Notes: generated from the sequence alone by a model not told the origin. DNA of 64,000 bases from Mesocentrotus franciscanus (GCA_037976565.1 CP137673.1:4910863-4974862), one strand, 5' to 3'; positions 42,403 through 53,962 are shown, counted from the first letter of the stretch. Made by a program: numbers and translations.

Positions 42403-44611
42403 TTCTTTATTTTTATTTATTTCTCCCCTTTTTTGTTCCGAGGATAACTCAAGATCGGTTTTGTCAATTTCTTTCAATTTTGGCACAGTCATAAGTCATT
42501 GTCATGAGACGTGACAGTAACATTTTCAAGGTCATCAGGTCATCGTGACGTCATCCAGGCGCCATTTTGTGAAATCACATGATCAATCATATCTTCATGA
42601 TGCGTAATCAAAGGTCATTCATATTCATATCACATATACTTCCGGTCAAGGGTCAACAAGTCATGTCGTCAAAGGTCGTATAAAGGTCAGGACGCGCGCG
42701 TACGCGCGTCAAAATTTTAATATGCTCAAAATCACTTAACTAATAAACGAGAGTACGAATCAGGTCATTTTAAGCATTTCAAAATTTCCGTCCGTGCGCG
42801 TCCGCGCGCGTCGCGCGCTCGCAGCGCGTACACATCGTAAAACGCCGTTTTTTCGCATGGTTTGTATTCCTGACACTATTTTTGACAATTTCCAACTATT
42901 TCCAGTCATTCTCGACCTTCCATAATGCCACACGCGTGCGTCAAACTTTAAAATTTGTGCGCGCGTCAATGGGCAATATGATGTAAAAAGTGGCAAAAAC
43001 ATGTCTATATAAAATCCGCCATAGCTCGTCAGAATGCCTAAATACCCCCAAATTTTTAACATTTTCTGGAAGGCCATGAAATTTTAATGTGATTTCATGT
43101 ATAATTTTGTCCAATCGTATGTTCTGACGTCGTCATATTTGCATATGAACTCGAAAATTTGATTTTGAAAATATGACATCATAATTTTTGTATTCATTTG
43201 ACAATATTGCAGTAATAGGTTGTCGATTTTCTTCCAAATTTTGATATGTTCTAGCTGAGACAATTCTCTACAAATGCAGTCATCACGAATTTTCATTTTG
43301 ACAAAGGCATCATGGCGTATTTTTGCGATTAAAGGAGGCATGTCAATTTTTCACATTTTGCGTGTATTCTCTATGGGACATGACTTTTCTCAAAACTGGA
43401 TTCTACATTACCGTCTTTCGCGAGCAATATCTCCGTCGTTTTAGTTTTGTTTTCGCTGAGCTTTGAGTATGTTGTAGCTGAGACAATAAGCTATCACAAG
43501 TGTGCCCTTTATTTTTCGATCAGATGCCGGGATCATGCTCATATTTCACTTGCAAAGTGGGATTTGAGAATTCCATTTTCCGTTCACGTGTAATGTCTAT
43601 GTGGATTATTTTGGTATAGTGGTCATAGCACTTGCCTCCCATTCCGGCGACCCAAGTTCGATTCCTGGTGGGTCATTTTTTTTTTTTTTTGCCGTCGTTT
43701 TAAATTTGATTTTATGATCTTCTTCGACTATTATAACATATTATCATATACAATCACAAACAATGTAATAAAATGCCTAATTTTGCGTGTTATATCTATG
43801 GGAGAAGAATGTCAATCGTTTGAGTACAACCCTATGGGAAATCTGATTCCTTGTCGTGTATCAAACCTATAGGGTTAATCTCCCAAATCTGTTGGAATAT
43901 ATCAAATCATCCCATTTTTATGATGTTAGTCTCCTTCCCAGACGTTTATACTTTCCAGTTATTCAGCCCAGGTATATGCAATGTTTACGTCTCTCCCATG
44001 GACATAGAATTGTTTACATGTCTATAACTTCTCTCTTTCTCTATAATATAGTAAATATTCATTCTATTTATGCTGGAAATATTAAATGCATCGTTCTCCA
44101 TTGCATCTCTTCTCTTGCTCTCTCTCTCTCTCTCTTGCTCTGTTTCCCTTCCCTCTCTTGTTCTGCCCCTATCCTTCTCTTGCTCTGTCTTTGCATCTCT
44201 CTCTCTACTCTTTAACTCTCTCCCTATCTCTGCCTCCCTCTACCTCGACCTCTTGCCTTGCCTCCCTCTTATTCTCTTGCTCTGTCTCCCTCTGCCTCTG
44301 CCCTTCTCTTTTTCTTCTCTCTCACCCTCTACCTCTCCCGCCTCTGGTTCTCGTTCTCCTTCTATTATGTCTTGTAATGTTCCTTAATTTTCTATAGCTC
44401 TGCCCTTTGCCCTTTGGCCTTGGAACTCAAAATACGAATTTGCATATTATGACGTCAGCATATTTATGGAAAATTGATTGTATCTGTAAATATGGATCGA
44501 TTTTCTTCCAAATTTTGATATGTTGTAGCTAAGACAATTTTCTACAAGATCAGTTATTCAGATTACATAACAGACCACCTAATTCGTCCTCATGACGAAT
44601 TACATTTCTAG
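42234..44611 (+). mobile_element. Helitron2/Helentron-like non-autonomous element, copy 1
   Basis: Left end ATTAGGTGGTCTGTCGG with an imperfect 30-bp palindrome (AGGTGGTCTGTC/GACAGATCACCT); this end is itself tandemly duplicated at 42310. Right end ACAGACCACCTAAT is the inverse of the left, immediately followed by a stem-loop (AATTCGTC-CTCAT-GACGAATT) and ACATTTCTAG, then T. Such a CTAG-T terminus after a 3' hairpin, with an inverted motif beside it, is the Helitron2/Helentron signature. Interior is non-coding, with a tRNA-like segment and a CT-rich block. Confidence 0.78.
43601..43692 (+). ncRNA. tRNA-Gly(CCC)-like module with T-run, copy 1
   Basis: GGTATAGTGG (A box), CTTGCCTCCCATTCCGGCGA (anticodon arm with central CCC) and AAGTTCGATTCC (B box), followed by GGTGGGTCA and 13 or more T. 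The D-arm, anticodon region and T-arm resemble tRNA-Gly(CCC) (TTCCCATTC in the loop). The 5' acceptor strand (GTGGATT) does not pair with the 3' strand, so it is not a functional tRNA. A Pol III promoter plus T-run terminator remains plausible. Confidence 0.65.
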
Positions 44612-46807
44612 TTTTTATTTATTTCTCCCCTTTTTGTTCCGAGGATAACTCAAGATCGGTTTTGTCAATTTCTTTCAATTTTGGCACAGTCATAGGTCAT
44701 TGTCATGAGACGTGACAGTAACATTTTCAAGGTCATCAGGTCATCGTGACGTCATCCAGGCGCCATTTTGTGAAATCACATGATCAATCATATCTTCATG
44801 ATGCGTAATCAAAGGTCATTCATATTCATATCACATATACTTCCGGTCAAGGGTCAACAAGTCATGTCGTCAAAGGTCGTATAAAGGTCAGGACGCGTAC
44901 GCGCGCGTCAAAATTTAAAATGCTCAAAATCACTTAACTAATAAACGAGAGTACGAATCAGGTCATTTTAAGCATTTCAAAATTTCCGTCCGTGCGCGTC
45001 CGCGCGCGTCATGCGCGCTCGCAGCGCGTACACATCGTAAAACGCCGTTTTTTCGCATGGTTTGTATTCCTGACACTATTTTGGACAATTTCCAACTATT
45101 CCAGTCATTCTCGACCTTCCATAATGCCACACGCGTGCGTCAAACTTTAAAATTCGTGCGCGCGTCAATGGGCAATATAATGTAAAAAGTGGTAAAAACA
45201 TGTCTATATAAAATCCGCCATAGCTCGTCAGAATGCCTAAATACCCCCAAATTTTTAACATTTTCTGGAAGATTATGAAATTTTAATGTGATTTCATGTC
45301 TAATTTGTCCAATCGTATGTTCTGACGTCATCATATTTGCATATGAACTCAAAATTTGATTTTGAAAATATGACATCATAATTTTTGTATTCATTTGACA
45401 ATATTGCTGTAATATTGTCGATTTTCTTCCAAATTTTGATATGTTCTAGCTGAGACAATTCTCTACAAATGCAGTCACCACGAATTTTCATTTTGACAAA
45501 GGCATCATGGCGTATTTTTGCGATTAAAGGAGGCATGTCAATTTTTCACATTTTACGTGTATTCTCTATGGGACATGACTTTTCTCAAAACTGGATTCTA
45601 CATTCCGTCTTTCGCGAGCAATATCTCCGTCGTTTTAGTTTTGTTTTCGCTGAGCTTCGAGTATGTTGTAGCTGAGACAATAAGCTATCACAAGTGTGCC
45701 CTTTATTTTTCGATCAGATGCCGGGATCATGCTCATATTTCACTTGCAAAGTGGGATTTGAGAATTCCATTTTCCGTTCACGTGTAATGTCTATGTGGAT
45801 TATTTTGGTATAGTGGTCATAGCACTTGCCTCCCATTCCGGCGACCCAAGTTCGATTCCTGGTGGGTCTTTTTTTTTTTTTTTTTTGCCGTCGTTTTAAA
45901 TTTGATTTTATGATCTTCTTCGACTATTATAACATATTATCATATACAATCACAAACAATGTAATAAAATGCCTAATTTTGCGTGTTATATCTATGGGAG
46001 AAGAATGTCAATCGTTTGAGTACAACCCTATGGGAAATCTGATTCCTTGTCGTGTATCAAACCTATAGGGTTAATCTCCCAAATCTGTTGGAATATATCA
46101 AATCATCCCATTTTATGATGTTAGTCTCCTTCCCAGACGTTTATACTTTCCAGTTATTCAGCCCAGGTATATGCAATGTTTACGTCACTCCCATGGACAT
46201 AGAATTGTTTACATGTCTATAACTTCTCTCTTTCTCTATAATATAGTAAATATTTAATTCTATTTATGCTGGAAATATTAAATGAATCGTTGTCCATTGC
46301 ATCTCTTTCTCTTGCTCTCTCTCTCTCTCTTGCTCTGTTTCCCTTCCCCTCTCTTGTTCTGCCCCTATCCTTCTCTTGCTTTGTCTTTGCATCTCTCTCT
46401 CTACTCTTTAACTCTCTCCCTATCTCTGCCTCCCTCTACCTCGACCTCTTGCCTTGCCTCCCTCTTATTCTCTTGCTCTGTCTCCCTCTGCCTCTGCCCT
46501 TCTCTTTTTCTTCTCTCTCACCCTCTACCTCTCCCGCCTCTGGTTCTCGTTCTCCTTCTATTATGTCTTGTAATGTTCCTTAATTTTCTATAGCTCTGCC
46601 CTTTGCCCTTTGGCCTTGGAACTCAAAATACGAATTTGCATATTATGACGTCAGCATATTTATGGAAAATTGATTGTATCTGTAAATATGGATCGATTTT
46701 CTTCCAAATTTTGCTATGTTGTAGCTAAGACAATTTTCTACAAGATCAGTTATTCAGATTACATAACAGACCACCTAATTCGTCCTCATGACGAATTACA
46801 TTTCTAG
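44612..46807 (+). mobile_element. Helitron2/Helentron-like element, copy 2, head-to-tail
   Basis: Begins exactly after CTAG of copy 1 and runs to its own CTAG at 46804-46807. Period 2,196-2,201 bp, with only scattered differences (for example AAGTGGTAAAAAC for AAGTGGCAAAAAC, small indels). It lacks the AGGTGGTCTG left end of copy 1. The lack of intervening DNA and high identity indicate either rolling-circle tandem insertion or a later duplication. Confidence 0.85.
45795..45886 (+). ncRNA. tRNA-Gly(CCC)-like module with T-run, copy 2
   Basis: Same as 43601-43692, with identical A box, anticodon arm and B box and a T run of about 17. Confidence 0.65.
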
Positions 46808-47055
46808 TTCTAATTCTATCCCTCTGCGCCTCAGAATAGTTTACTAGATCGATGGCGCATAACAAATGCTGTATTTATTATGCCTGAGTCATCTACATCT
46901 GCAGGAAACAATAATTGTGATAAATATGATCATAATATAGGTTAAGGAGAAACAAGGAATGGTGAATTTCCGTATGAAAAAGGGATGAGAATTACCCATG
47001 GTAATATCAGATAATAAGGTGATCGATGTTCAGTATTTTTGACAAGATAATACAT
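46808..47055. other. No gene recognised
   Basis: AT-rich lead-in to the LINE endonuclease fragment; may be an unreadable part of the same LINE. Confidence 0.45.
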
Positions 47056-47350
47056 AATGATTTGTTCAGTTTGTCCGAAACACGGTTAAACGATGACATA
47101 ATTATGTATGAATGAAATCAATTATGTGCCTGGATATAAATTTGTGGGTAAACATAGAGGGTCAGTTGGAGGAGGAGTGGGTTGCCACACAAAGTAAAAT
47201 ATATCTTACTTTAAAAGAGAAGATCTGGAATGTGACAAGATTGAACTGATGTGTTTAGAAATGAAAAGGCACCAAAGCAGTTCCCATTTTGTGGATATAG
47301 AAAACCATCCAGTGATGCAACTCTTCAATTTTCTTTAATATACTTGAACA
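47056..47350 (+). pseudogene. LINE apurinic endonuclease fragment
   Basis: Across several frames: NDLFSLSETRLNDDI, VPGYKFVGKHRGSVGGG, SYFKREDLECDKIELMCLEM, then a FCGYRKPSSD-like segment. The SETxL, the GGG and the xYRPPS-like motifs (here YRKPSSD) are those of the endonuclease of CR1/Jockey-group LINEs. Frameshifts and stops show decay. No RT follows; a 3'-tail-like sequence follows at 47530. Confidence 0.75.
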
Positions 47351-47529
47351 AAATATAGATGAAACCTTCAACAAATTACCATACCCTAAAACAGAAAACA
47401 AACAAAAAACGATCCTTTTCATTCACCGAAAATTGCCATTGTCCATCAAGAATTGCAAGTCACATTTTCAAGAAATAATTTAAACAGTTTTCTCATGCTT
47501 AAAAAAACGACAATCTGATTACATGGGGG

Positions 47530-47745
47530 GAGCCTCGCCGTGCATCCCACGTGCGCTCCATGTATAGTTTATTCAATGTATAAATGTTTTTGATGTGTAC
47601 GTTCATCCATGTTTTGTTTTTATGTTTACTGTTTTTGTTTGTATCATGTGGAGGCTCCGTTGGAAAGCAGTTTCTTTTAACTGAATCGGACTACCTTCCA
47701 CTGTTTTATCCATGGTAATAAATAAAACATGAATACATGGATTCG
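47530..47745 (+). mobile_element. Probable LINE 3' tail
   Basis: GGAGGCTCCGTTGGAAAGCAG, then TGGTAATAAATAAAACATG: a tail of this kind (gene-end GGCC/TCCGTTGGAAA followed by AATAAA) is common in invertebrate LINEs, from memory. It suggests an internally deleted copy joined to the endonuclease fragment. Confidence 0.4.
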
Positions 47746-48220
47746 AAAGTCATTCAGTCCAAGTTTCGTAGCTTCATATTTCAAAGCTTCGGCAATCTTC
47801 TCCTCCGTAAAACGATGATGACTATCCACAGACATTCTTATAGATTATTGTAAACAAACGATGATAGTAACAGTTCCCAAATCATGAATTGTAAATGTAC
47901 AACTAAAAAACCAACTCGATAAAGCCAACTCGAAAAACACAGTTTGTGTAAACTCGACATCAGGCGTCAGGACGTCAGTATTTATAGCTTAGTTTGTTTT
48001 CAAATTTTAATAGTCATTTAATTTTTTGCTCCATAATTTCCAAACTTAAATTTATTTCAATAAACAGAGGATTGTTTAATCATATAAACATTTAATTTGC
48101 AATTAAGTAATAAACACTCCAACTTGAAATTTTAAAATAATTATGGACTCCTTATAATGAGAATAGTAGCTTCGTGACGGCGGCGGAGAGTTACGTAATG
48201 CGCTAAAATGATTGTCAGGT
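47746..48220. other. No gene recognised
   Basis: AT-rich sequence; no supported feature. Confidence 0.55.
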
Positions 48221-48300
48221 TACTCGTCCAATCAGCGTACATCGAACGTGTATAGCTTTGTGGGCGGAGTTAATCTCCCCCGGAATTCCGGGGGAGAATG
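48221..48300. promoter_or_regulatory. CCAAT/GC-box patch with a perfect 22-bp palindrome
   Basis: CCAATCA at about 48229, TGGGCGGAG at 48260-48268 and a perfect palindrome at 48275-48296 (CTCCCCCGGAA/TTCCGGGGGAG) lie within 80 bp of unusually GC-rich sequence. A CCAAT box and a GC box together suggest a promoter, but there is no TATA or Inr nor a supported gene on either side. The palindrome could equally be a remnant of an element. Confidence 0.35.
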
Positions 48301-49298
48301 GCAAAATCGTCTGGACCGTTATCGAGACCTCAGAAAGAGAGGAATGGCTATGGTTACTTTCAACGTTGAGGGTGTGTTATTTTATCAGCTGATTGGGTGC
48401 GCGACACGGAAACGGTACAGAGGCTGGACTAACATTCTGACCGAAAAAAAAAAAATTAATTCATGATTATAAACATGAGCAATATATAAAGTAATGTACT
48501 GATAGTAAACATAAGTATTAAATAAACTATCATACTTGTCTAATAAATGAACTTTTCTCAACAGGACATGCCATTGTAACTAAATTTATTAGTAAAGAGG
48601 AAGTACAGTTGACTGGATACGTGAACTGAGGGTGAACTTTGCTAATAATTCTCGTTCAGGGGCAACTGTTTATACGTACTACAACGCCAATCGATCTCGA
48701 AATATATTCGGACACGATCCACATTGATATGCTGACTGAGTTTCTATTGCATTTCATTGACCTGACGCGGCATTGGATTCGATCAAGCTTTACGAATTTG
48801 AATACGCAACTATTTAAACACCCACTAGCAGAGATGTATCAATTTTTCTGTTATTATATACACAGCAAGATATTTTTCACACCAACGCGAAGAGGATTTT
48901 TAATGTGTCGCTAATAAGATTAATATATAAGTTTTGGATATAGACGTGTGTTTCACGTAGACGCTAAAACACCCAATCTAACTACTACAAGTATTCTGTT
49001 CGTCAATTTATCAGATTGGTCGATTTGCCCATCTTTCCTGTTTTACTTTTTTGGGGTACAATACAACTAAACATTTTGTACCTCAAACGTGCTTTTCTGT
49101 CGGATAGTGTTGTCTTTAAGCCTGCGTTAAATGGTTAATTGTAAATTATGTTAGGTTATAGGATATTTTGATTTCCAACAGTCTGAAAACGGTCAACTAA
49201 ATAGTGGTGCACGGCACTAACAACATTTTTACGGCCAACAATCTATGACATGATTATGTACACGTCCACCTTATATTGCATGCAGTTATAGTATAGAT
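48301..49298. other. No gene recognised
   Basis: AT-rich. A 91-codon frame at 48639-48914 has no domain or splice context. Confidence 0.5.
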
Positions 49299-49988
49299 AT
49301 AATGACTGCTATGAGAGAGATAGCTATTTTTATAGGTTCAAGGGGACGTTTTATCCTGTTATCACCCCAAGGCGTGACGATGGGTGATGGTAGGGTGTAA
49401 CGTCAACGAGATCCTATACAAACAAATATGCCTCGAATATTAAAGGTACTATGTCCCATTTGCAGGCCAAATAAATGAAAAGGTTAAATTCCAACGGCAT
49501 TTGAAAGACAATACTAATTTAGAACTTCACTAAAAAAAGGGGGGCCTGAAAATGTCTTTAAGTGGGAAAATAACGACTATTAGTTGTCGAATCGACTTAG
49601 GAGCTATAGAGCCAGTAAGTAATAGTCTGATTTTCAGACCATTGTACCGAATGGTCGTACGTTTTATGCTGCGCAAAGATTCAATCAGTTTAATTTTGGC
49701 CATTACAAGAAGTGGGTTATTGATGTAGACAAATGCTCATGTACCCTTTACAGCTCATTTTATGTATGTTATTACCAAAGATGAAAAAGCCAGTCAGTCA
49801 CTCAATAGTGTCTGACAGTGAAGTCTAGCAAGTAAACGGGTTTCCTTGCATAATTTGAATATTAGGACACTGCTAACGTTTAAATTTCACAGATAGTACA
49901 TACATGACATATTCATAATTCCTGCAAAGTTCTACAGAATTTGATGTTGGCTGCAAAAGGGACATAGTATCTTTAAAGCAGTCACTAT
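49299..49988. mobile_element. Foldback MITE copy 2, interrupted by a TTAA MITE
   Basis: ATAATGACTGCTATGAGAG ... AGCAGTCACTAT are the same ends as 32376-32530. The hairpin arms (49310-49440) are diverged: CAAGGGGACGTTTTATCC against GGGTGTAACGTCAACG. The right end is split at TTAA by the 529-bp insertion 49444-49972. Confidence 0.88.
49444..49972 (-). mobile_element. TTAA-flanked MITE, family B, copy 2
   Basis: Inverted relative to 6118-6492. Ends AGGTACTATGTCCC and GGGACATAGTATCT; TTAA at 49440-49443 and 49973-49976. The intact hairpin at 32376-32530 shows the empty site (GAATG-TTAA-AGCAG), proving a TTAA duplication. About 150 bp longer than copy 1 owing to internal insertion. Confidence 0.95.
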
Positions 49989-50227
49989 ATCTTTTATATA
50001 CCGAATTAACACAAAAATCTACCAAGAATTCTTACCTTATCCTTTTCTTGAGTAAAGATTGGTTAAAACATCACAGAAAATCTGAGACACTGTCTGTTAA
50101 TCTTCGCTGGAAAGATGACTGAATCTTACACTCATATGGGAATTGCAGACAAAAACTACTGTATGGTATCCGCGCTCGCACAATGGGGATCGCAGCTAAA
50201 TTATTTATGCGGCCAGTTAACCGGGGC

Positions 50228-50360
50228 ATGAGGGCATTATTTTAAAAATACTATTGACCGGTAGGCGGGTATGAGGGCAATTTTTAAAAGACTATCGACT
50301 GGTAGGCGGGTATGAGGGCACTTTTTAAAAGACTATTGACTGCTAGGAGGGCATGGCTAA
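50228..50360 (+). repeat. Tandem repeat, 42-bp unit, about three copies
   Basis: ATGAGGGCA-TTTTTAAAAGACTAT-GACTGGTAGGCGGGT at 50228, 50271 and 50312, ending with a partial copy. No gene. Confidence 0.9.
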
Positions 50361-50629
50361 AATCACGACTCCAATTTCGACCAATCAGAAGGCTAGATTT
50401 CTAAAGTGATGTATATCATATCCTTTAATGAAACCAAAATAAAAATAGCAATAATGCCCTCAAAACTCATCTTTAAAACAAATAAAGCTGATAATATCAA
50501 ATAAAGTGGGCTAATGAGAGTGGGTTCCTTTGTATGAATTTGTAGTCCCATATGTTCAAATGTGTGTGTGTGTGCAGTTTGCGTCGGTGGTTTGCCTTTT
50601 TTATGCTGCTATAAACATTCGTGTTTTAG

Positions 50630-50933
50630 GTTGAAGGATCGTCATAAAAATACACAATCACAGACTTTGGTTTCTTACCGTACAAATGATACTGAAATAA
50701 AAGAAAATCACTGCAGAATAACGGGTCCTGTACAAGATTATGATGTCATGTTGATTCGACAGGATAAAAAAATCCCGTTGTTGGCAATGGAACAGCTGAT
50801 CGCGGCGAAGGTGAAATCTACTTCCGTACTCAAAATCTATCCCGGCATGCTTTGCGATGAAAAAACCGTGAAGGCACGTATAGCCGATGTCAAACACAAT
50901 TTTCCGACCCGTCTTGAATTATCTAGATTATAG
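50630..50933 (+). CDS. Candidate terminal exon, unknown protein
   Basis: Acceptor CATTCGTGTTTTAG precedes one base and 101 codons up to a stop at 50931. The protein is polar and lysine-rich, with CRITGPVQDYDVMLIRQDKK, then IPLLAMEQLIAAKVKSTSVL, then DEKTVKARIADVKHNFPTRL. Composition is balanced, unlike the artefact frames around it, and its GC content is higher. No domain recognised; the closing FPTR after a helix recalls the end of BEN domains, but too weakly to claim. A possible poly-A signal (AATAAA) is at about 51162. No upstream exon was found. Confidence 0.35.
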
Positions 50934-50948
50934 AAATCTAGATAATTC
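50916..50948. other. Perfect 13-bp stem-loop over the stop codon
   Basis: GAATTATCTAGAT-TATAGAA-ATCTAGATAATTC. The stop codon (TAG) of the candidate exon lies in the 7-base loop. Could act at RNA level, or be a transposon end. Confidence 0.95.
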
Positions 50949-53390
50949 ATTTACATAGGTGACAGACAGGTAACAGACAGAATACGAATAATCTATGTAG
51001 CTATAATCTAATTAAATTGATGGGCCATTGGGCATGCACCGTTCAGGTAGATAAGCATTGTGACAAATCACACGAGCAATCAAACGTAATGCGCAATTAA
51101 CCCTTATATAATTGTGCGCAGGTTATGAAAGCACGTTAAAAACAATATGCCTGCCAATCAATAAATTAAAAGTTGACCTTACACTGAACTTTAACGGTTT
51201 TTTTTCTTCAAAATTGGTGACAGACAGGAAAATCCAGCGAAAAATCCCGTGAAAAATCCTGGATCTTTAAAGGGATTATTGATGACAGACAGCCAATTGT
51301 GTAGATAACTATAACCTAGATAACTTTTCTAGATTTCTGGCCTGTGTCTGACACAGCCTATTGCCTGCTAGTTTAACATGCATTGTGCTATTGACTTTTG
51401 TGATCGGGAAATATATTTTGTCCATTAGTTAACTGTGTATTAATATTGACCGGCAAATTACACATAAAATCCCGTTGAATTTTCTGAGCGGTCAATATTT
51501 TTTTTTCGCGCGTGGTTTTGTTGGCTTATCAATTAAACTTAGAGGGCAGTACCATTTATAAATTGCCCTGCTCAGATGTATGATACAGTGGCGGATCCAG
51601 GGGGCCCGGGCACCCTACCCTGGCCAAAAAACAGGTAAAAACACCCTTTTTTGAAGAAAAAAAGAAGATGGGCTCCCTCCCCTGCTGCTCAAGGGGGGAG
51701 GGGGTGGATGTTGAAGAAGAAGAAATAGCTCTGTCCCCCCATTGAGCAAAAAAAAAAATTGTGCTCAGTAGGCCTACATTTGGGTATTTTTTGGTAATTT
51801 TCATTGCGCATATATTAGGCGCATGAGAACCTGCGCACTTTGCGCGCACTATCATTGTGACGTAATAATCACAACCAATGCCCACTGTTTGCTGTGTATC
51901 GAAAAATTCATCAAGCACTGGATGCACAGTGCTGGTTTGACGATGTTTTGCAACTTCTCATGCTAGGAAACCATGTGCAGTGTAGGCTACTGTATTTTAC
52001 ATAATTTAAGAGTAAGATAGTCAAAGTTTCTTGTTCGCTCTGGATGTCTGATGTGGTTAATAATAGTAATATTTACTGCCTAATTCAAAGCAATACGACT
52101 TGTTATATATCGCCCTCACCTTTGGTTCATGCAATATATGTCGTATTGCCCTGAAGGCAGTCAATATTACTTAATTATTATTATAATTAATAAAAATCTA
52201 TTACATCTATAAGGGGCCAAATCCACTTGACATCACTGGTGCACTGGTGCAAGAAATACCGTCACATCCAAGCGTCTGCATTGTACACAAACGAACAACA
52301 GGAGTAAGATAGAACATACAAAAATAAAATATAACAATTATTGTATAAGTAGGGAGTAGACCTTGAATTAAATTTTGAAATGACTTTGACCCTAAAGTGG
52401 GCGACTCGTTAAAAGGAAAAACATTTCGGGTCGCTTAACCATAGGAATGCGACAGTTCTTTGATCGATTACTTTACAGTATAGCTTGCGGCTCAGGACCG
52501 AAATAGTGGACTCTTTAAAAAAAAAAAAAAAAAAAAGTGCAAAGAGTGGCACTGCACGAATGTACTGATTAACACTTGGAACAATAACACAAAGTCAGCT
52601 AAAATATTAAAATAAATCAAGCGATGAACAAAAATGAATAAATAAGAAAAATCAATTGTCATAGGCAATTGTTAGTGCATATAATTTGTATAATTTTATA
52701 TTAAAACCATAGAGCCAATAGAGCTAATAACGCTAGAGGGCGTACTCGCTCAAATTCATGTGCCGACCTGGAGCGTTGGGCGCCATTACTAAGGAGGGCA
52801 AAGAACAAATGACCCAACAAGATAATGTGCACAACATACGTGGACAAATTTGGAGACGCCAATTATTACATCAATGATCAGCTGTTTTTAAAGAATATTT
52901 ATATATATTTCTAGTAAACTGTAAAGAATTGAATTATTCTTTCAGACATTAATAGAGATTTTCTAGAAAATAGGTGAAAAACATAAGGTGTGAATTTGAT
53001 ATATAATGGGTGATAGAAGAAGAAAAAGAATCTTTGGATGGATGGATGAATGAATGATTGAATGAATGATTGGATGAGTAAATAAAATAATTAACATAAT
53101 TTTCTTAAATAAATGTGTATAATTCTTTCCTTCCCCCTCTTCCTATATTCAGTATCATTGGTCCTATATCTGCATTTCTGTTATCTACCTATCCTTCTAT
53201 ATTCTATCTATCTATCTATCCATCCATTTATGTGTCTACCTATCTACGTTTCCATCTCTATATATCCTAAATCTATAAGTATCAATCTGTTTATAATAGC
53301 CATAAACATAAAATTAATATATTACCTTTAAATCAATAAACCCTGGCTCTCATGTTCCTGTCAGTCCCAATAACTGAATTAGAAAGACAT
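50949..53390. other. No gene; repeated TGACAGACAG words and microsatellites
   Basis: GGTGACAGACAGG at 50958 and 51220 and TGATGACAGACAG at 51280. CAGTGGCGGATCCAGG at 51589 is a frequent transposon-end word, but no partner end is found. A-run 52518-52535; (GGAT/GAAT)n 53033-53070; (TATC)n 53205-53222. Confidence 0.55.
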
Positions 53391-53391
53391 T

Positions 53392-53527
53392 GGCCCTGTT
53401 GCATAAAACTTTGTTTGATATCATGATATAAAAATCAAACACAAGTCCCAAATGCTTCATTCTGATTGGTTGAAAGGCAAGTAATATTTGATGTCATAAT
53501 ATCAAAGTTTATATGCAACGGGGCCAT
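53392..53527. mobile_element. Palindromic MITE, CCCTGTTGCATAAAAC family
   Basis: GGCCCTGTTGCATAAAACTTTG and its inverse CAAAGTTTATATGCAACGGGGCC bound 136 bp. Flanks ACATTGG/CCATTGT are similar but not a perfect 8-bp duplication. Same family type as 23111-23252 (TTGCATAAAAC in place of TTTCATAAAAC). Confidence 0.85.
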
Positions 53528-53958
53528 TGTGTGACGTTCTGCTATTATATAGGTCTAATTCTGAGTTTCAATTATTCACAAATATTTATTTACTCGTATA
53601 AAATAAAACACTATTTTCTTTGCATGAAATCACGAACTGATGTAGATTGACAAAGAGAAACCCATATTGTATTTGTAGATAAACTGTAGTACAAACAGCT
53701 TTCTGTATCCCTTTTACCTCACTATAACACCCGTAATTAAACTTGACCTACACCAGTCACCATGACATTTTATTCATTGAAATCCGCTGTCTATTTAATA
53801 TGAGGTCCCACACAAATCCGACGTGATCCCATGTTTCATCTTTTTCGCTTTACACACGGTATATAATGGGATACCCTTAACACCTTAACAAAAACCGCGG
53901 CGGACCCTTTTTTTTACAGCGGTTTAAGTGCTGCGCTATATCTGAAAGTGAAAAGGCA
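53528..53958. other. No gene recognised
   Basis: AT-rich sequence between two MITEs. Confidence 0.5.
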
Positions 53959-53962
53959 TTAA

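Noticed and set aside
43601..43674. Functional tRNA-Gly gene
   Set aside because: Acceptor strands do not pair and the anticodon loop is too long; it is repeated inside a mobile element.
50630..50933. BEN-domain assignment for the candidate exon
   Set aside because: Only the last few residues recall the family; key core positions could not be matched.
51556..51927. 123-codon minus-strand frame
   Set aside because: Crosses a CAGTGGCGGATCC transposon-end word and low-complexity GA/CT sequence; no domain.
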